The notes under the pieces are model-generated. The model saw only the letters and a list, made by a program, of their open reading frames with translations, had not been told where the DNA came from and made no database searches. Source: Candidatus Woesearchaeota archaeon (lineage in GTDB: Archaea > Nanobdellota > Nanobdellia > Woesearchaeales > JACPBV01). Taken from it: a stretch of DNA of 16,448 nucleotides. Both the position numbers and the translations under genes were made by a program. The DNA lies in the NCBI GenBank assembly GCA_016180165.1, contig JACPBU010000007.1, positions 1 to 16,448 of the forward strand, in the 5' to 3' direction. Each line of letters starts with the position of its first letter. The stretch's first letter is position 1. This document shows, one piece after another, positions 6,318 through 12,338 of this stretch.

Positions 6318-6425
6318 ATGAAACGAAGTTCACGCCGTTGGAAGAAGAAACAGCAGATGCGCTGGAAATGGCAACGAAAGAGGATGAAGAAAGAAAAGAG
6401 AAAGAGGATGCTGGCCAGGCGTTAA
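6318..6425 (+). CDS. rpl41e: Ribosomal protein eL41
   Basis: A 35-residue, extremely basic peptide made almost only of Lys, Arg, Trp, Met and Gln. The core MRWKWQRKRMKKEKRKRM matches the eL41 helix, and the extra N-terminal MKRSSRRWKKKQQ resembles the longer form found in some archaea. eL41 is a single helix that sits at the interface of the two ribosomal subunits. An internal ATG at 6357 would give the minimal 22-residue form. It is followed by two other translation genes (Zn-ribbon, aEF-1beta), each with its own signals. Genes this short are often missed. Confidence 0.85.
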   Translation: MKRSSRRWKKKQQMRWKWQRKRMKKEKRKRMLARR

Positions 6426-6442
6426 CTGCCCGTTTACCGCAG

Positions 6443-6452
6443 TTTTATAAAT
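6443..6452 (+). promoter_or_regulatory. TATA box for the Zn-ribbon/aEF-1beta operon
   Basis: TTTTATAAAT is centred 27 bp upstream of the ATG at 6475. This supports the ATG over the TTG at 6466 as the start. Confidence 0.6.
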
Positions 6453-6474
6453 AAACAGCAGTTTCTTGAGAACC

Positions 6475-6648
6475 ATGGAATCAAAACCAGTCTGCATATC
6501 GTGCAAAAGCAGGATTACTAATCTAGCGGGCAGCACAGCATTTCCCTGCCCCCAGTGCGGCAAATATGAAGTTATCCGATGCAATCATTGCAGGGATCTT
6601 GCTGCGAGATACCAATGCCCTGAATGCAAATTCACCGGCCCAAACTGA
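6475..6648 (+). CDS. Small Zn-ribbon RNA-binding protein (translation-linked)
   Basis: A 57-residue protein with four CxxC knuckles (Cys 7/10, 25/28, 36/39, 48/51), enough for two zinc sites. It matches the archaeal family annotated as predicted Zn-ribbon RNA-binding protein with a function in translation (COG2888, DUF1610), typically encoded just before aEF-1beta as here. The next gene starts 3 bp after its stop, so the two are co-transcribed. The molecular role is not established. Confidence 0.85.
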   Translation: MESKPVCISCKSRITNLAGSTAFPCPQCGKYEVIRCNHCRDLAARYQCPECKFTGPN

Positions 6649-6651
6649 GCC

Positions 6652-6930
6652 ATGGCAAGCGTCGTCATCACCCTGAAAGCCATGCCTGATTCTCCTGAGA
6701 CTGATATTGAGAGGATTAAGAACAACTGCGTGCCATTAATAAAAGAATTCTCCCATACCGATGAGGTGAAATGCGGCATCGAGCCAATCGCTTTCGGGTT
6801 AAAAGCAGTCACTTTCATGTTTGTCATGGATGAAAGCATCGGCAGCACTGAAAAGCTTGAGCAGCAAATCAGGGCTCTTGATGGCATCTCTTCTATTGAA
6901 GTTGTCGATGTAAGAAGGGCAATCGGCTGA
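6652..6930 (+). CDS. Translation elongation factor aEF-1beta
   Basis: A 92-residue archaeal elongation factor 1-beta, the nucleotide exchange factor that reloads aEF-1alpha with GTP. It begins MASVVITLKAMPDSPETD, the characteristic first strand, and continues with EEC-type features: IEPIAFGLKAVTFMFVMDE (core strand) and IEVVDVRRAIG at the C-terminus, ending at the family's usual length (~90). It has no own promoter and follows the Zn-ribbon gene by 3 bp; translation is probably coupled. No T-run terminator is seen directly downstream. Confidence 0.93.
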   Translation: MASVVITLKAMPDSPETDIERIKNNCVPLIKEFSHTDEVKCGIEPIAFGLKAVTFMFVMDESIGSTEKLEQQIRALDGISSIEVVDVRRAIG

Positions 6931-7022
6931 ATTACCTAGAGTTCTATGCCTTAACCACAAGAGGTTGGGCAGTAAACCTTCACTCCGAGCCAAAATAAGC
7001 TCAACAACTGGCCAAACCCACC

Positions 7023-7313
7023 GGCTCCGTTCAAATTATGGGTTAGCAGCCTAAAGTAAAAATCATTTGCCATCTGAATCAAGCTGACAGGGGGGCCGCC
7101 CTCCGTTGCGAAGCAACCGGAGAAGCAACCGGAATGCTGGATTATCCCTCCGTCCGAAGACCGGAACGCAAGATAACCCCATCGGGGAATGTCAGCTACT
7201 GAAAAATCACTTTTGGATTTTTAAGCCTCCGAGCGGTAGCGATGCGAGGCACAAAAAATGGGGATATTTTTTCGTGCTGCAAACCAGAGCGAAGCGAGAT
7301 TTTGAACGGAGCC
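7023..7313. repeat. Long-range 13-bp inverted repeat around a structured non-coding region
   Basis: GGCTCCGTTCAAA (7023-7035) is perfectly complementary to 7301-7313. This covers most of the 429-bp gap between aEF-1beta and the HTH gene. Inside lie a second inverted repeat (7082-7089/7190-7197), a 12-bp tandem duplication (7110-7121 and 7122-7133, GAAGCAACCGGA twice), and a strong hairpin at 7249-7277 (11 bp with one bulged C, loop GGGGAT). The rest of 6931-7359 shows no coding region. Confidence 0.55.
7082..7197 (-). ncRNA. Candidate structured RNA, multi-arm fold
   Basis: On the minus strand the ends AGCTGACA (7197-7190) and TGTCAGCT (7089-7082) pair over 8 bp. Between them fold: CCCC-GAT-GGGG (7187-7177); TTATC/GATAA (7176-7172 with 7146-7142), which encloses a GTC-TTCG-GAC hairpin, a C(UUCG)G tetraloop; and CTCCG-TTGC/GCAA-CGGAG (7122-7101) with loop TTC and a bulged G. 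Compact UUCG loops appear only when the minus strand is the RNA. A TATA-like GCTTAAAAATC lies 27 bp upstream (7215-7226) and a T5 run follows at 7056-7060. It matches no RNA family I know. A non-expressed repeat element is the alternative. Confidence 0.35.
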
Positions 7314-7328
7314 CTAATCCACCATAAG

Positions 7329-7338
7329 CTATATATAA
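7329..7338 (+). promoter_or_regulatory. TATA box for the HTH regulator gene
   Basis: CTATATATAA is centred 27 bp upstream of the ATG at 7360, which predicts a leaderless mRNA. Confidence 0.65.
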
Positions 7339-7359
7339 TTCTTGCACTAACATCAGGTT

Positions 7360-8052
7360 ATGTGGGTAGCAAGGCTTAAAATCAGGCACGAGAATTCACC
7401 TGTGGGGATTCGATGCTCAAGATTCAAGATTGAGGCGGTTTGCTTGCATTTGACATCGTTCCATCACGAGGGGAGGGCATTTCATCCCTATGTTGTTTCT
7501 TTCAGGGGCCTTCCGGAACGCATCACAATGTGCATAGAAGACATCAAGACGGATAGTTCGCTTAAATATGCTGAAACCGAGGGAGATACTTCTTTCTTCC
7601 TGGATGAGACATCTATCCATGAGATGGTGCCCAGGCCAACAAGCTTCCCCCATGTATTCTCTCTGAAACCAGTGAGTGTCGATGCCCAGGGCATAGAAAG
7701 CTGGGAAGCCTGCTCATGGGATGAGCCTGCATTGAAACAATGCGTCATCTCGCTGCAAAAGGATTTCCTCAACGTCGAGGTTCTTGGCATCGAAATCCAT
7801 CCTTTGGGGAAAGTCTATTCCCAGCAAATCACCCCTGAATTGACTGAGGGGCAGCAACAGGCATTAAGGCTGGCTGTGCAGAGAGGGTATTATAATTATC
7901 CACGCAAGACAGAGCTTGCCTTTCTTGCCCAAGAAGGGAAGATATCACTTTCTACATTCAGGGAGCATCTCCGCAAAGCGGAAAAAAAGGTTATGGAAGA
8001 TATCTTCGGCAAGGCGAAGAGCGTGGATGAAAGATTGAAGGGGCCGGTGTAG
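7360..8052 (+). CDS. Bat-type helix-turn-helix transcription regulator (HTH_10)
   Basis: A 230-residue protein with an N-terminal alpha/beta region of unknown ligand (1-155) and a C-terminal HTH_10 domain (about 160-213): LTEGQQQALRLAVQRGYY, then YPRKTELAFLAQEGKISLSTFREHLRKAEKK, the two halves typical of the bacterio-opsin activator (Bat) family, COG3413. In haloarchaea such proteins control light, oxygen or metabolic genes; many thermophilic and DPANN archaea carry versions of unknown target. No PAS or GAF domain is evident. It stands alone, with a leaderless promoter, and converges on tRNA-Gly. The N-terminal region has four cysteines (19, 28, 118, 128), but no clear metal-binding pattern. 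Confidence 0.8.
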   Translation: MWVARLKIRHENSPVGIRCSRFKIEAVCLHLTSFHHEGRAFHPYVVSFRGLPERITMCIEDIKTDSSLKYAETEGDTSFFLDETSIHEMVPRPTSFPHVFSLKPVSVDAQGIESWEACSWDEPALKQCVISLQKDFLNVEVLGIEIHPLGKVYSQQITPELTEGQQQALRLAVQRGYYNYPRKTELAFLAQEGKISLSTFREHLRKAEKKVMEDIFGKAKSVDERLKGPV

Positions 8053-8083
8053 CAGTAAAGTAAAGACGGGAAGAATTTAAGGA

Positions 8084-8155
8084 TGCGATGGCCGGGATTC
8101 GAACCCGGGTAAATGCCTTGGCAAGGCACTATCATAGCCACTAGATCACCATCGC
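8084..8155 (-). tRNA. tRNA-Gly (anticodon GCC)
   Basis: Acceptor GCGATGG (8155-8149)/CCATCGC (8091-8085) pairs fully, with discriminator A at 8084 and no CCA. D-arm ATC/GAT, anticodon stem GTGCC/GGCAT, loop TTGCCAA giving anticodon GCC, 4-nt variable loop, T-stem CCGGG/CCCGG with loop TTCGAAT. The length is 72 nt, with no intron. It lies 53 bp downstream of tRNA-Val on the same strand. TATA-like ATAAATG at about 8179-8186 could serve it alone. Confidence 0.93.
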
Positions 8156-8208
8156 AACATAATGGAACTTTTCTGTGCATTTATCAATAAATACCGACTA
8201 AAAAATAA

Positions 8209-8333
8209 TGGGCCCAACCGGACTTCCAATGACGAGCATGCTCACGATGCCACTGAAGGCTCCTGCCCATTCTGTTTGAACCGGTGGCCTACTCCGTGTA
8301 AGGGAGTCGTTATAGCCGCTAAACCATGGGCCC
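8209..8333 (-). tRNA. tRNA-Val (anticodon UAC) with a 52-nt T-loop intron
   Basis: Acceptor GGGCCCA (8333-8327)/TGGGCCC (8216-8210) pairs fully, discriminator A8209. D-arm GTT/AAC; anticodon arm ACTCC-CTTACAC-GGAGT gives anticodon TAC with an uninterrupted loop. The T-stem ACCGG (8285-8281)/CCGGT (8221-8217) encloses TTCAAA, then 52 extra nt, then T. A BHB folds with central helix TTCA (8280-8277)/TGGA (8228-8225), one G-U, and bulges AAC (8276-8274) and AGT (8224-8222), the same bulges as in the tRNA-Glu T-loop intron. Removing 8274-8223 leaves T-loop TTCAAAT and a 73-nt tRNA. The inner helix is weak, so the motif is relaxed. Confidence 0.87.
8223..8274 (-). other. tRNA-Val intron (T-loop, 59/60)
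   Basis: A 52-nt intron at position 59/60. It contains the palindrome GAGCATGCTC (8234-8243) but no ORF. Confidence 0.82.
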
Positions 8334-8360
8334 AAGATGGTTGGGAAACTGCAAGTCGCT

Positions 8361-8379
8361 ATAAAAAGGTTTTTATATT
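8361..8379. promoter_or_regulatory. Divergent TATA boxes for tRNA-Val (-) and scpA (+)
   Basis: On the minus strand, CTTTTTAT (8361-8368) lies about 31 bp upstream of the tRNA-Val 5' end. On the plus strand, TTTATATT (8372-8379) predicts a start near 8400, at or just before the scpA start. The two boxes are only 3 bp apart, so TBP/TFB may not be able to sit on both at once. Confidence 0.55.
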
Positions 8380-8419
8380 TCAAAGATGGAACACTCCTGT
8401 GGAAAGCCAATTACCCCTC

Positions 8420-9163
8420 ATGCAAGGAAAAGCCCCCCATGATCGTATCTATGATATCCTGATGGACAAGGATGAGATCACGTGGCAATCACTTCTCACT
8501 GAACTCATCAAGACAGAGCAGATGGATCCATGGGATATTGAGGTATCTCTGCTGACAAGGAAGTACATTGAAGCGGTTAAGACGCTTAAGGAGCTTGATT
8601 TCAAAATTTCCGGAAAGATCATCCTTGCGGCTGCAATCCTCCTCAAGATCAAATCGAACAGGCTTGTCGGCGAGGATATCGAGTATCTCGACAGGCTTAT
8701 CTCACAACAGGATGAGGAAGAGCTGCTGCATTTTGAAGAAGATGCCGGCCCAAGGCCATTTGAGCAGATCCCCAAAGACCTCATACCAAGGACACCGCAG
8801 GCAAGGAAACGGAAGGTTTCTATCTACGACCTGATGCAGGCGCTTGAAAGAGCGCTTGAAATAAAGCGAAGAAGGGTGTTGAGGAGCATCCCTCCTTTAG
8901 ACATGGAGATTCCCCAGAAAAAAAGAGATATCTCTGAAGTCATCAGCGAGGTCTATGGGAGGATCAAGAACTTCTTCATCTCCGGGCTGACTGCGCTTAG
9001 GTTTTCTGCTCTTGTGCCGTCGCAGACCAAGGAAGGGAAAATATCCACCTTCCTGCCCCTGCTCCATCTCACTAATTCAGGAAAGATAGACCTCTACCAG
9101 GAAAAGCATTTTGGGGAGATCAGCATCATCCTCAAAGAAGGCAATGAGATGCCGAAGGATTGA
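8420..9163 (+). CDS. scpA: Segregation and condensation protein A (ScpA, kleisin)
   Basis: A 247-residue kleisin that bridges the heads of the SMC dimer in chromosome condensation. The N-terminal domain is clear: DILMDKDEITWQSLL, then TEQMDPWDIEVSLLTRKY (about 32-49), the SMC-neck binding helices, then ISGKIILAAAILLKIKS. An acidic linker (DEEELLHFEED) follows, and the C-terminal winged helix (about 170-240) has RDISEVISEVYGRIKNFFISG and HLTNSGKIDLYQEKHFGEISI. The ATG at 8420 matches the usual start; a GTG at 8399 sits exactly at the predicted transcription start and would add seven residues. The frame stays open back to 8162, but that part crosses two tRNA genes and is not coding. ScpB and SMC are not in the window. 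Confidence 0.9.
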   Translation: MQGKAPHDRIYDILMDKDEITWQSLLTELIKTEQMDPWDIEVSLLTRKYIEAVKTLKELDFKISGKIILAAAILLKIKSNRLVGEDIEYLDRLISQQDEEELLHFEEDAGPRPFEQIPKDLIPRTPQARKRKVSIYDLMQALERALEIKRRRVLRSIPPLDMEIPQKKRDISEVISEVYGRIKNFFISGLTALRFSALVPSQTKEGKISTFLPLLHLTNSGKIDLYQEKHFGEISIILKEGNEMPKD

Positions 9164-9275
9164 TTGCACAGAAGATTCTTTCCTGGGCCTTTTTGATGGG
9201 AGTATGACCTTAAGCCTGACCTTACCTGGATAGGAGGAGATTAAGCGTTAGGCTCGGGGAAGTTTCTACACAAGC

Positions 9276-9283
9276 TTTTTAAA
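9276..9283 (+). promoter_or_regulatory. TATA box for the prs-pfdA-ftsY cluster
   Basis: TTTTTAAA is centred about 31 bp upstream of the prs ATG, leaving a leader of about four nucleotides. The gap 9164-9310 holds nothing else clear. Confidence 0.6.
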
Positions 9284-9310
9284 CAATGCCGGGTTTTAAG
9301 GATTCGGGTT

Positions 9311-10282
9311 ATGGCAACGTTGTGCTTACTTGCGGGGACAGCAAACAGGCAGCTGGCTGAAGAAATATCAAATGGGCTAAAGATACCTCTGCATCCTATC
9401 GAGATAAAGCGGTTCAACGATGGGGAGACCTACTGCCATATCGAGAAGAGCGTGAGGGGAAGCTGCGTTTTTGTTGTACAGCCAACTTCACCTCCCGTCA
9501 ACGACCGGCTTATGGAACTTCTGCTCATCATCGATGCCTTAAAGCGAGCCTCTGCAAAAGAGATCACTGTCGTTTCTCCCTACTACGGCTACTCAAGGCA
9601 GGACAGGAAAGCACAGCCACGTGAGCCCATCTCAGCAAGGCTTGTGGCCAATATGATCGAGAAGGCCGGGGCCCACCGCCTGGTGACCTTTGACCTGCAT
9701 GCTGACCAAATACAGGGGTTCTTTGACATACCAGTCGATAATCTTGAAGCGCATCCGCTCATTGCGGAATATCTGCTTGATAAAAATATCAGGGATGCCG
9801 TTGTCGTCGCTCCCGATGTCGGAGGCGCAAAAAGGGCAAGAAGGTTGGCGCAGATGCTCAATGTCAGCCTTGCAATCGTGGACAAGCGAAGGCCCGCACA
9901 TGGGAAAGCGGAAGTGCTCAACATCGTCGGAGAGGTTAAGGGGAAAAATGCTATCCTTGCCGATGATATCATCGATACTGCCGGAACCATATCAGGAGCG
10001 GCCAAGGCATTAAAGCACAAGGGCGCAAAGGATGTTTATGTCTGGGCGACCCATGCGTTATTCTCAGGTGACGCTGTACAAAAGCTGGCCATCCCCGAAA
10101 TCAAAGAAGTTATCGTCTCAAATTCCATCGCACTGCCCCAGGAAAAATGCTTTTCAACCCTTCACGCCCTATCCTTAGGCCCAGTCCTTGCGGAATCCAT
10201 CAAGACCATCTTTGAGGGAAATCCAATGGGGGTTCTCTTTGACAGGCTCTACAAAAAGGTAGAGGAGAAGAGGAAACAATGA
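9311..10282 (+). CDS. prs: Ribose-phosphate pyrophosphokinase (PRPP synthetase)
   Basis: A 323-residue enzyme that transfers pyrophosphate from ATP to ribose 5-phosphate, making PRPP for nucleotide, His and Trp synthesis. Motifs: RFNDGE (34-39), PPVNDRLMELLLIIDALKRA (61-80), SPYYGYSRQDRK (89-100), the catalytic FDLHADQIQGFFDIPVDNL (127-145), and the PRPP-binding loop DDIIDTAGT (218-226). The length and motif wording match bacterial class I enzymes more than the shorter (~285 residue) class III archaeal form, suggesting an old transfer from bacteria. It has its own TATA box and a nearly leaderless start. Its stop overlaps the start of pfdA by 4 bp (ATGA). Confidence 0.94.
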   Translation: MATLCLLAGTANRQLAEEISNGLKIPLHPIEIKRFNDGETYCHIEKSVRGSCVFVVQPTSPPVNDRLMELLLIIDALKRASAKEITVVSPYYGYSRQDRKAQPREPISARLVANMIEKAGAHRLVTFDLHADQIQGFFDIPVDNLEAHPLIAEYLLDKNIRDAVVVAPDVGGAKRARRLAQMLNVSLAIVDKRRPAHGKAEVLNIVGEVKGKNAILADDIIDTAGTISGAAKALKHKGAKDVYVWATHALFSGDAVQKLAIPEIKEVIVSNSIALPQEKCFSTLHALSLGPVLAESIKTIFEGNPMGVLFDRLYKKVEEKRKQ

Positions 10283-10704
10283 AAGACATCAAAGCAGAAG
10301 AGATGCTCAAAGAGAAATATGCCCAGATGAAATACTTTGAGGAGAAGATAGGGGAGCTGCAGCAGCAGATGCAGATGCTTGAACAGCAGTCGGAAGAACT
10401 GCATATCTCCCATGCGACACTCAAGGAGTTCAATGGCCTTAAACAGGGAGATGAGATGCTCATCCCGCTGAGCCAGGGTGTCTTCGCAAAAGCCACACTC
10501 AAAGAAGCCAATACTGTACTTGTGAATGTTGGTGTCGATACTGTCGTCAAACAAACTGCCGACCAGGCAAGAGGCCTTATCGCAACCCAGATTGAGGAGG
10601 TAGGGGGGCTTCAGCAAAAGGTCATCGCCAACATACAGAAGGTTGCCCACAGGGCACAAGCTGTTGAAAAGGAGCTCAAGGCAATTGCAGAGCAGCTTCC
10701 TTAG
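10279..10704 (+). CDS. pfdA: Prefoldin subunit alpha
   Basis: A 141-residue prefoldin alpha subunit: an N-terminal coiled coil (about 5-45, rich in Glu, Gln and Leu), a beta-hairpin core (LKQGDEMLIPLSQGVFAKATL, TVLVNVGVDTVVKQ) and a second coiled coil (about 95-140). Two alpha and four beta subunits form the jellyfish-shaped chaperone that passes unfolded proteins to the thermosome. Its start overlaps the prs stop and ftsY begins 11 bp after its stop, so the three are read together. Prefoldin alpha directly before ftsY is a common archaeal arrangement. Confidence 0.92.
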   Translation: MKDIKAEEMLKEKYAQMKYFEEKIGELQQQMQMLEQQSEELHISHATLKEFNGLKQGDEMLIPLSQGVFAKATLKEANTVLVNVGVDTVVKQTADQARGLIATQIEEVGGLQQKVIANIQKVAHRAQAVEKELKAIAEQLP

Positions 10705-10715
10705 AGGTTCTCACG

Positions 10716-12209
10716 ATGTTTGCCTTTCTCAAAGAAAAGATAAAAGCAGGAATCCAGAAAATTGCTGGCAGGATCAGGGGAGAAGCCAAAGATTCTCAAC
10801 CTGAAGATATAAAGGATGAAGCAAAACCGCTGCGAGAATTTTCTGAAGAAAAGAAGAGTTCTGAGGAGAAGAAGAGTTCTGAGGAGAATAAGGGTTCTGA
10901 GGAGAATAAGGGTTCTGAGGAGAATAAGGGTTCTGAGGAGAAGAAGAGTTCTGAGGAGAAGAAGAGTTCTGAAGAGAAGACAAGGCAAAGAGTAAAGCAG
11001 GAGAGCCAACATCCTGATAAAGCGCCTATTGAAAGCCGAAAGCCAATAGTGGCTGAAAGAACCGCAAAGGAAAAACATACGCCTGAAGAACCTGGAAGAA
11101 GAACACCGATTGGGGATGAAAGGCTGTCCCAGGAAAAAATTATTCCTGAAGAAAGGCTGAAAAATCAAGCTCATTCCCCAAAGCAGGAACCACAATCCAT
11201 CGGATTTGCCCCCCTTGCGCAGGAAAAGGCCAGGAAAGAAGAGAAAAAGCCACAGGAAAAGAGCTATCCGAAAGTGGCTGTGCCTCCACCTCCCCTCAAT
11301 GAAGATAAGCTTCAGGAGGAAGGGAAAAAAGGTTTTTTCCACAGGATGGCAAGCTCCCTCAAAGAGAAGATAACCACCACTACACTCAGCAATGAAACCT
11401 TTGAGGTGATTTTCTCTGAACTTGAGATGGCGCTGCTTGAAAACAACGTAGCAGTTGAAGTCATCGAGCAAATCAAGCTGGATCTTGCAGAGTCACTCGT
11501 CAATAAGCCAGTCAAACGGGGAAAAATAGAGGATACGATAAAAACTGTGCTGCATGAATCGCTTGAGCACATCCTTCTCCAGCCATCGGACCTGATAGCT
11601 ATGATACAAAGCAAAAAGCCATTCATCATCTGCTTTGTGGGCATCAACGGCTCCGGGAAAACAACCACTATCGCAAAAATCGCCAATCTGCTCAAGAGCA
11701 AAAGCATCTCAACGGTGATCGCTGCAAGCGACACTTTCCGCGCAGCAAGCATCGACCAGCTCCAGGAGCATGCTGACCGGCTGGACATAAAGCTTATCAA
11801 ACATGATTATGGGAGCGACCCTGCTGCTGTGGCGTTTGATGCCATCAGGCATGCACAAAGCAAGGGTATTGATGCAGTGCTCATCGACACTGCCGGGCGG
11901 ATGCACTCCAACACCAACCTGATAGACGAGATGAAGAAGATCATCAGGGTCGCAAAGCCCGACCTTAAGATATTTGTAGGCGAGGCCATCACCGGGAATG
12001 ACTGCATCGAGCAGGTGAAAATATTTGACAGCGCCATAGGCATAGACGGCATCATCCTCACCAAGGCTGACGTTGATGAGAAAGGGGGGGCTATGCTCTC
12101 TGCAAGCTTTGTCAGCAAGAAGCCAATCTTTTTCTTAGGCGTCGGGCAGGGATATGATGATATTGAGCCTTTTGAAAAACAGAGAATGATAGAACGATTG
12201 GAGATTTGA
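10716..12209 (+). CDS. ftsY: Signal recognition particle receptor FtsY
   Basis: A 497-residue SRP receptor GTPase that docks SRP-bound ribosomes at the membrane. The N-terminal ~200 residues are a charged, disordered A domain starting with a possible membrane-binding helix (MFAFLKEKIKAGIQKIAGRI). The NG domain follows: N domain about 205-295, then GINGSGKT (309-316, G1), DTFRAAS (339-345), DTAGRMH (391-397, G3), TKADVDEKGG (449-458, G4) and FLGVGQGYDDIEPF near the end. GDAxxGND is written GEAITGNDCIEQ. Residues 43-90 are eight near-identical 6-residue repeats (see the repeat entry). The total is longer than most archaeal FtsY (~300-400) because of this A domain. It is last in the prs-pfdA-ftsY cluster and is followed by T-runs. 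Confidence 0.94.
   Translation: MFAFLKEKIKAGIQKIAGRIRGEAKDSQPEDIKDEAKPLREFSEEKKSSEEKKSSEENKGSEENKGSEENKGSEEKKSSEEKKSSEEKTRQRVKQESQHPDKAPIESRKPIVAERTAKEKHTPEEPGRRTPIGDERLSQEKIIPEERLKNQAHSPKQEPQSIGFAPLAQEKARKEEKKPQEKSYPKVAVPPPPLNEDKLQEEGKKGFFHRMASSLKEKITTTTLSNETFEVIFSELEMALLENNVAVEVIEQIKLDLAESLVNKPVKRGKIEDTIKTVLHESLEHILLQPSDLIAMIQSKKPFIICFVGINGSGKTTTIAKIANLLKSKSISTVIAASDTFRAASIDQLQEHADRLDIKLIKHDYGSDPAAVAFDAIRHAQSKGIDAVLIDTAGRMHSNTNLIDEMKKIIRVAKPDLKIFVGEAITGNDCIEQVKIFDSAIGIDGIILTKADVDEKGGAMLSASFVSKKPIFFLGVGQGYDDIEPFEKQRMIERLEI
10842..10985 (+). repeat. 18-bp tandem repeat within ftsY
   Basis: Eight in-frame copies of an 18-bp unit (like TCTGAGGAGAAGAAGAGT) encode SEEKKS or SEENKG, arranged as two KKS, three NKG, two KKS and a last degenerate copy. 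The near-identity at the DNA level points to recent slippage or unequal exchange. Confidence 0.9.
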
Positions 12210-12230
12210 TGCCTGGGGGCAGTTACCAGA

Positions 12231-12265
12231 TTTTTTTGAGGATGGTGCATGTTTTTTTGAATTTT
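12231..12265 (+). terminator. T-run terminators after ftsY
   Basis: Two T7 runs (12231-12237 and 12252-12258) and a T5 run follow the ftsY stop within 60 bp. Confidence 0.5.
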
Positions 12266-12309
12266 TCCGACTTTTCCTATATCTTGTTTCCATCCGGATA
12301 ACACAACTC

Positions 12310-12317
12310 TTTTAAAA
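12310..12317 (+). promoter_or_regulatory. TATA box for the Lon-like protease gene
   Basis: TTTTAAAA is centred about 26 bp upstream of the ATG at 12339, which predicts a leaderless transcript. Confidence 0.6.
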
Positions 12318-12338
12318 CCATGCAATCTCCCGTTTCCT

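Noticed and set aside
6931..7359. SRP RNA or RNase P RNA in the large gap
   Set aside because: The conserved SRP helix 8 core and the RNase P conserved regions are not found on either strand.
8162..8419. Open frame extending scpA upstream by 86 codons
   Set aside because: It runs across the whole tRNA-Val gene and its intron and matches nothing in ScpA; the promoter lies downstream of it.
9164..9310. GGAGGAGA-like ribosome binding site near 9234
   Set aside because: No start codon or reading frame follows at a useful distance; prs has its own leaderless-type promoter.
10701..11471. 256-codon minus-strand frame opposite ftsY, rich in Leu and Phe repeats
   Set aside because: It is the antisense of the charged repeat domain; composition and repeats follow from the sense strand.
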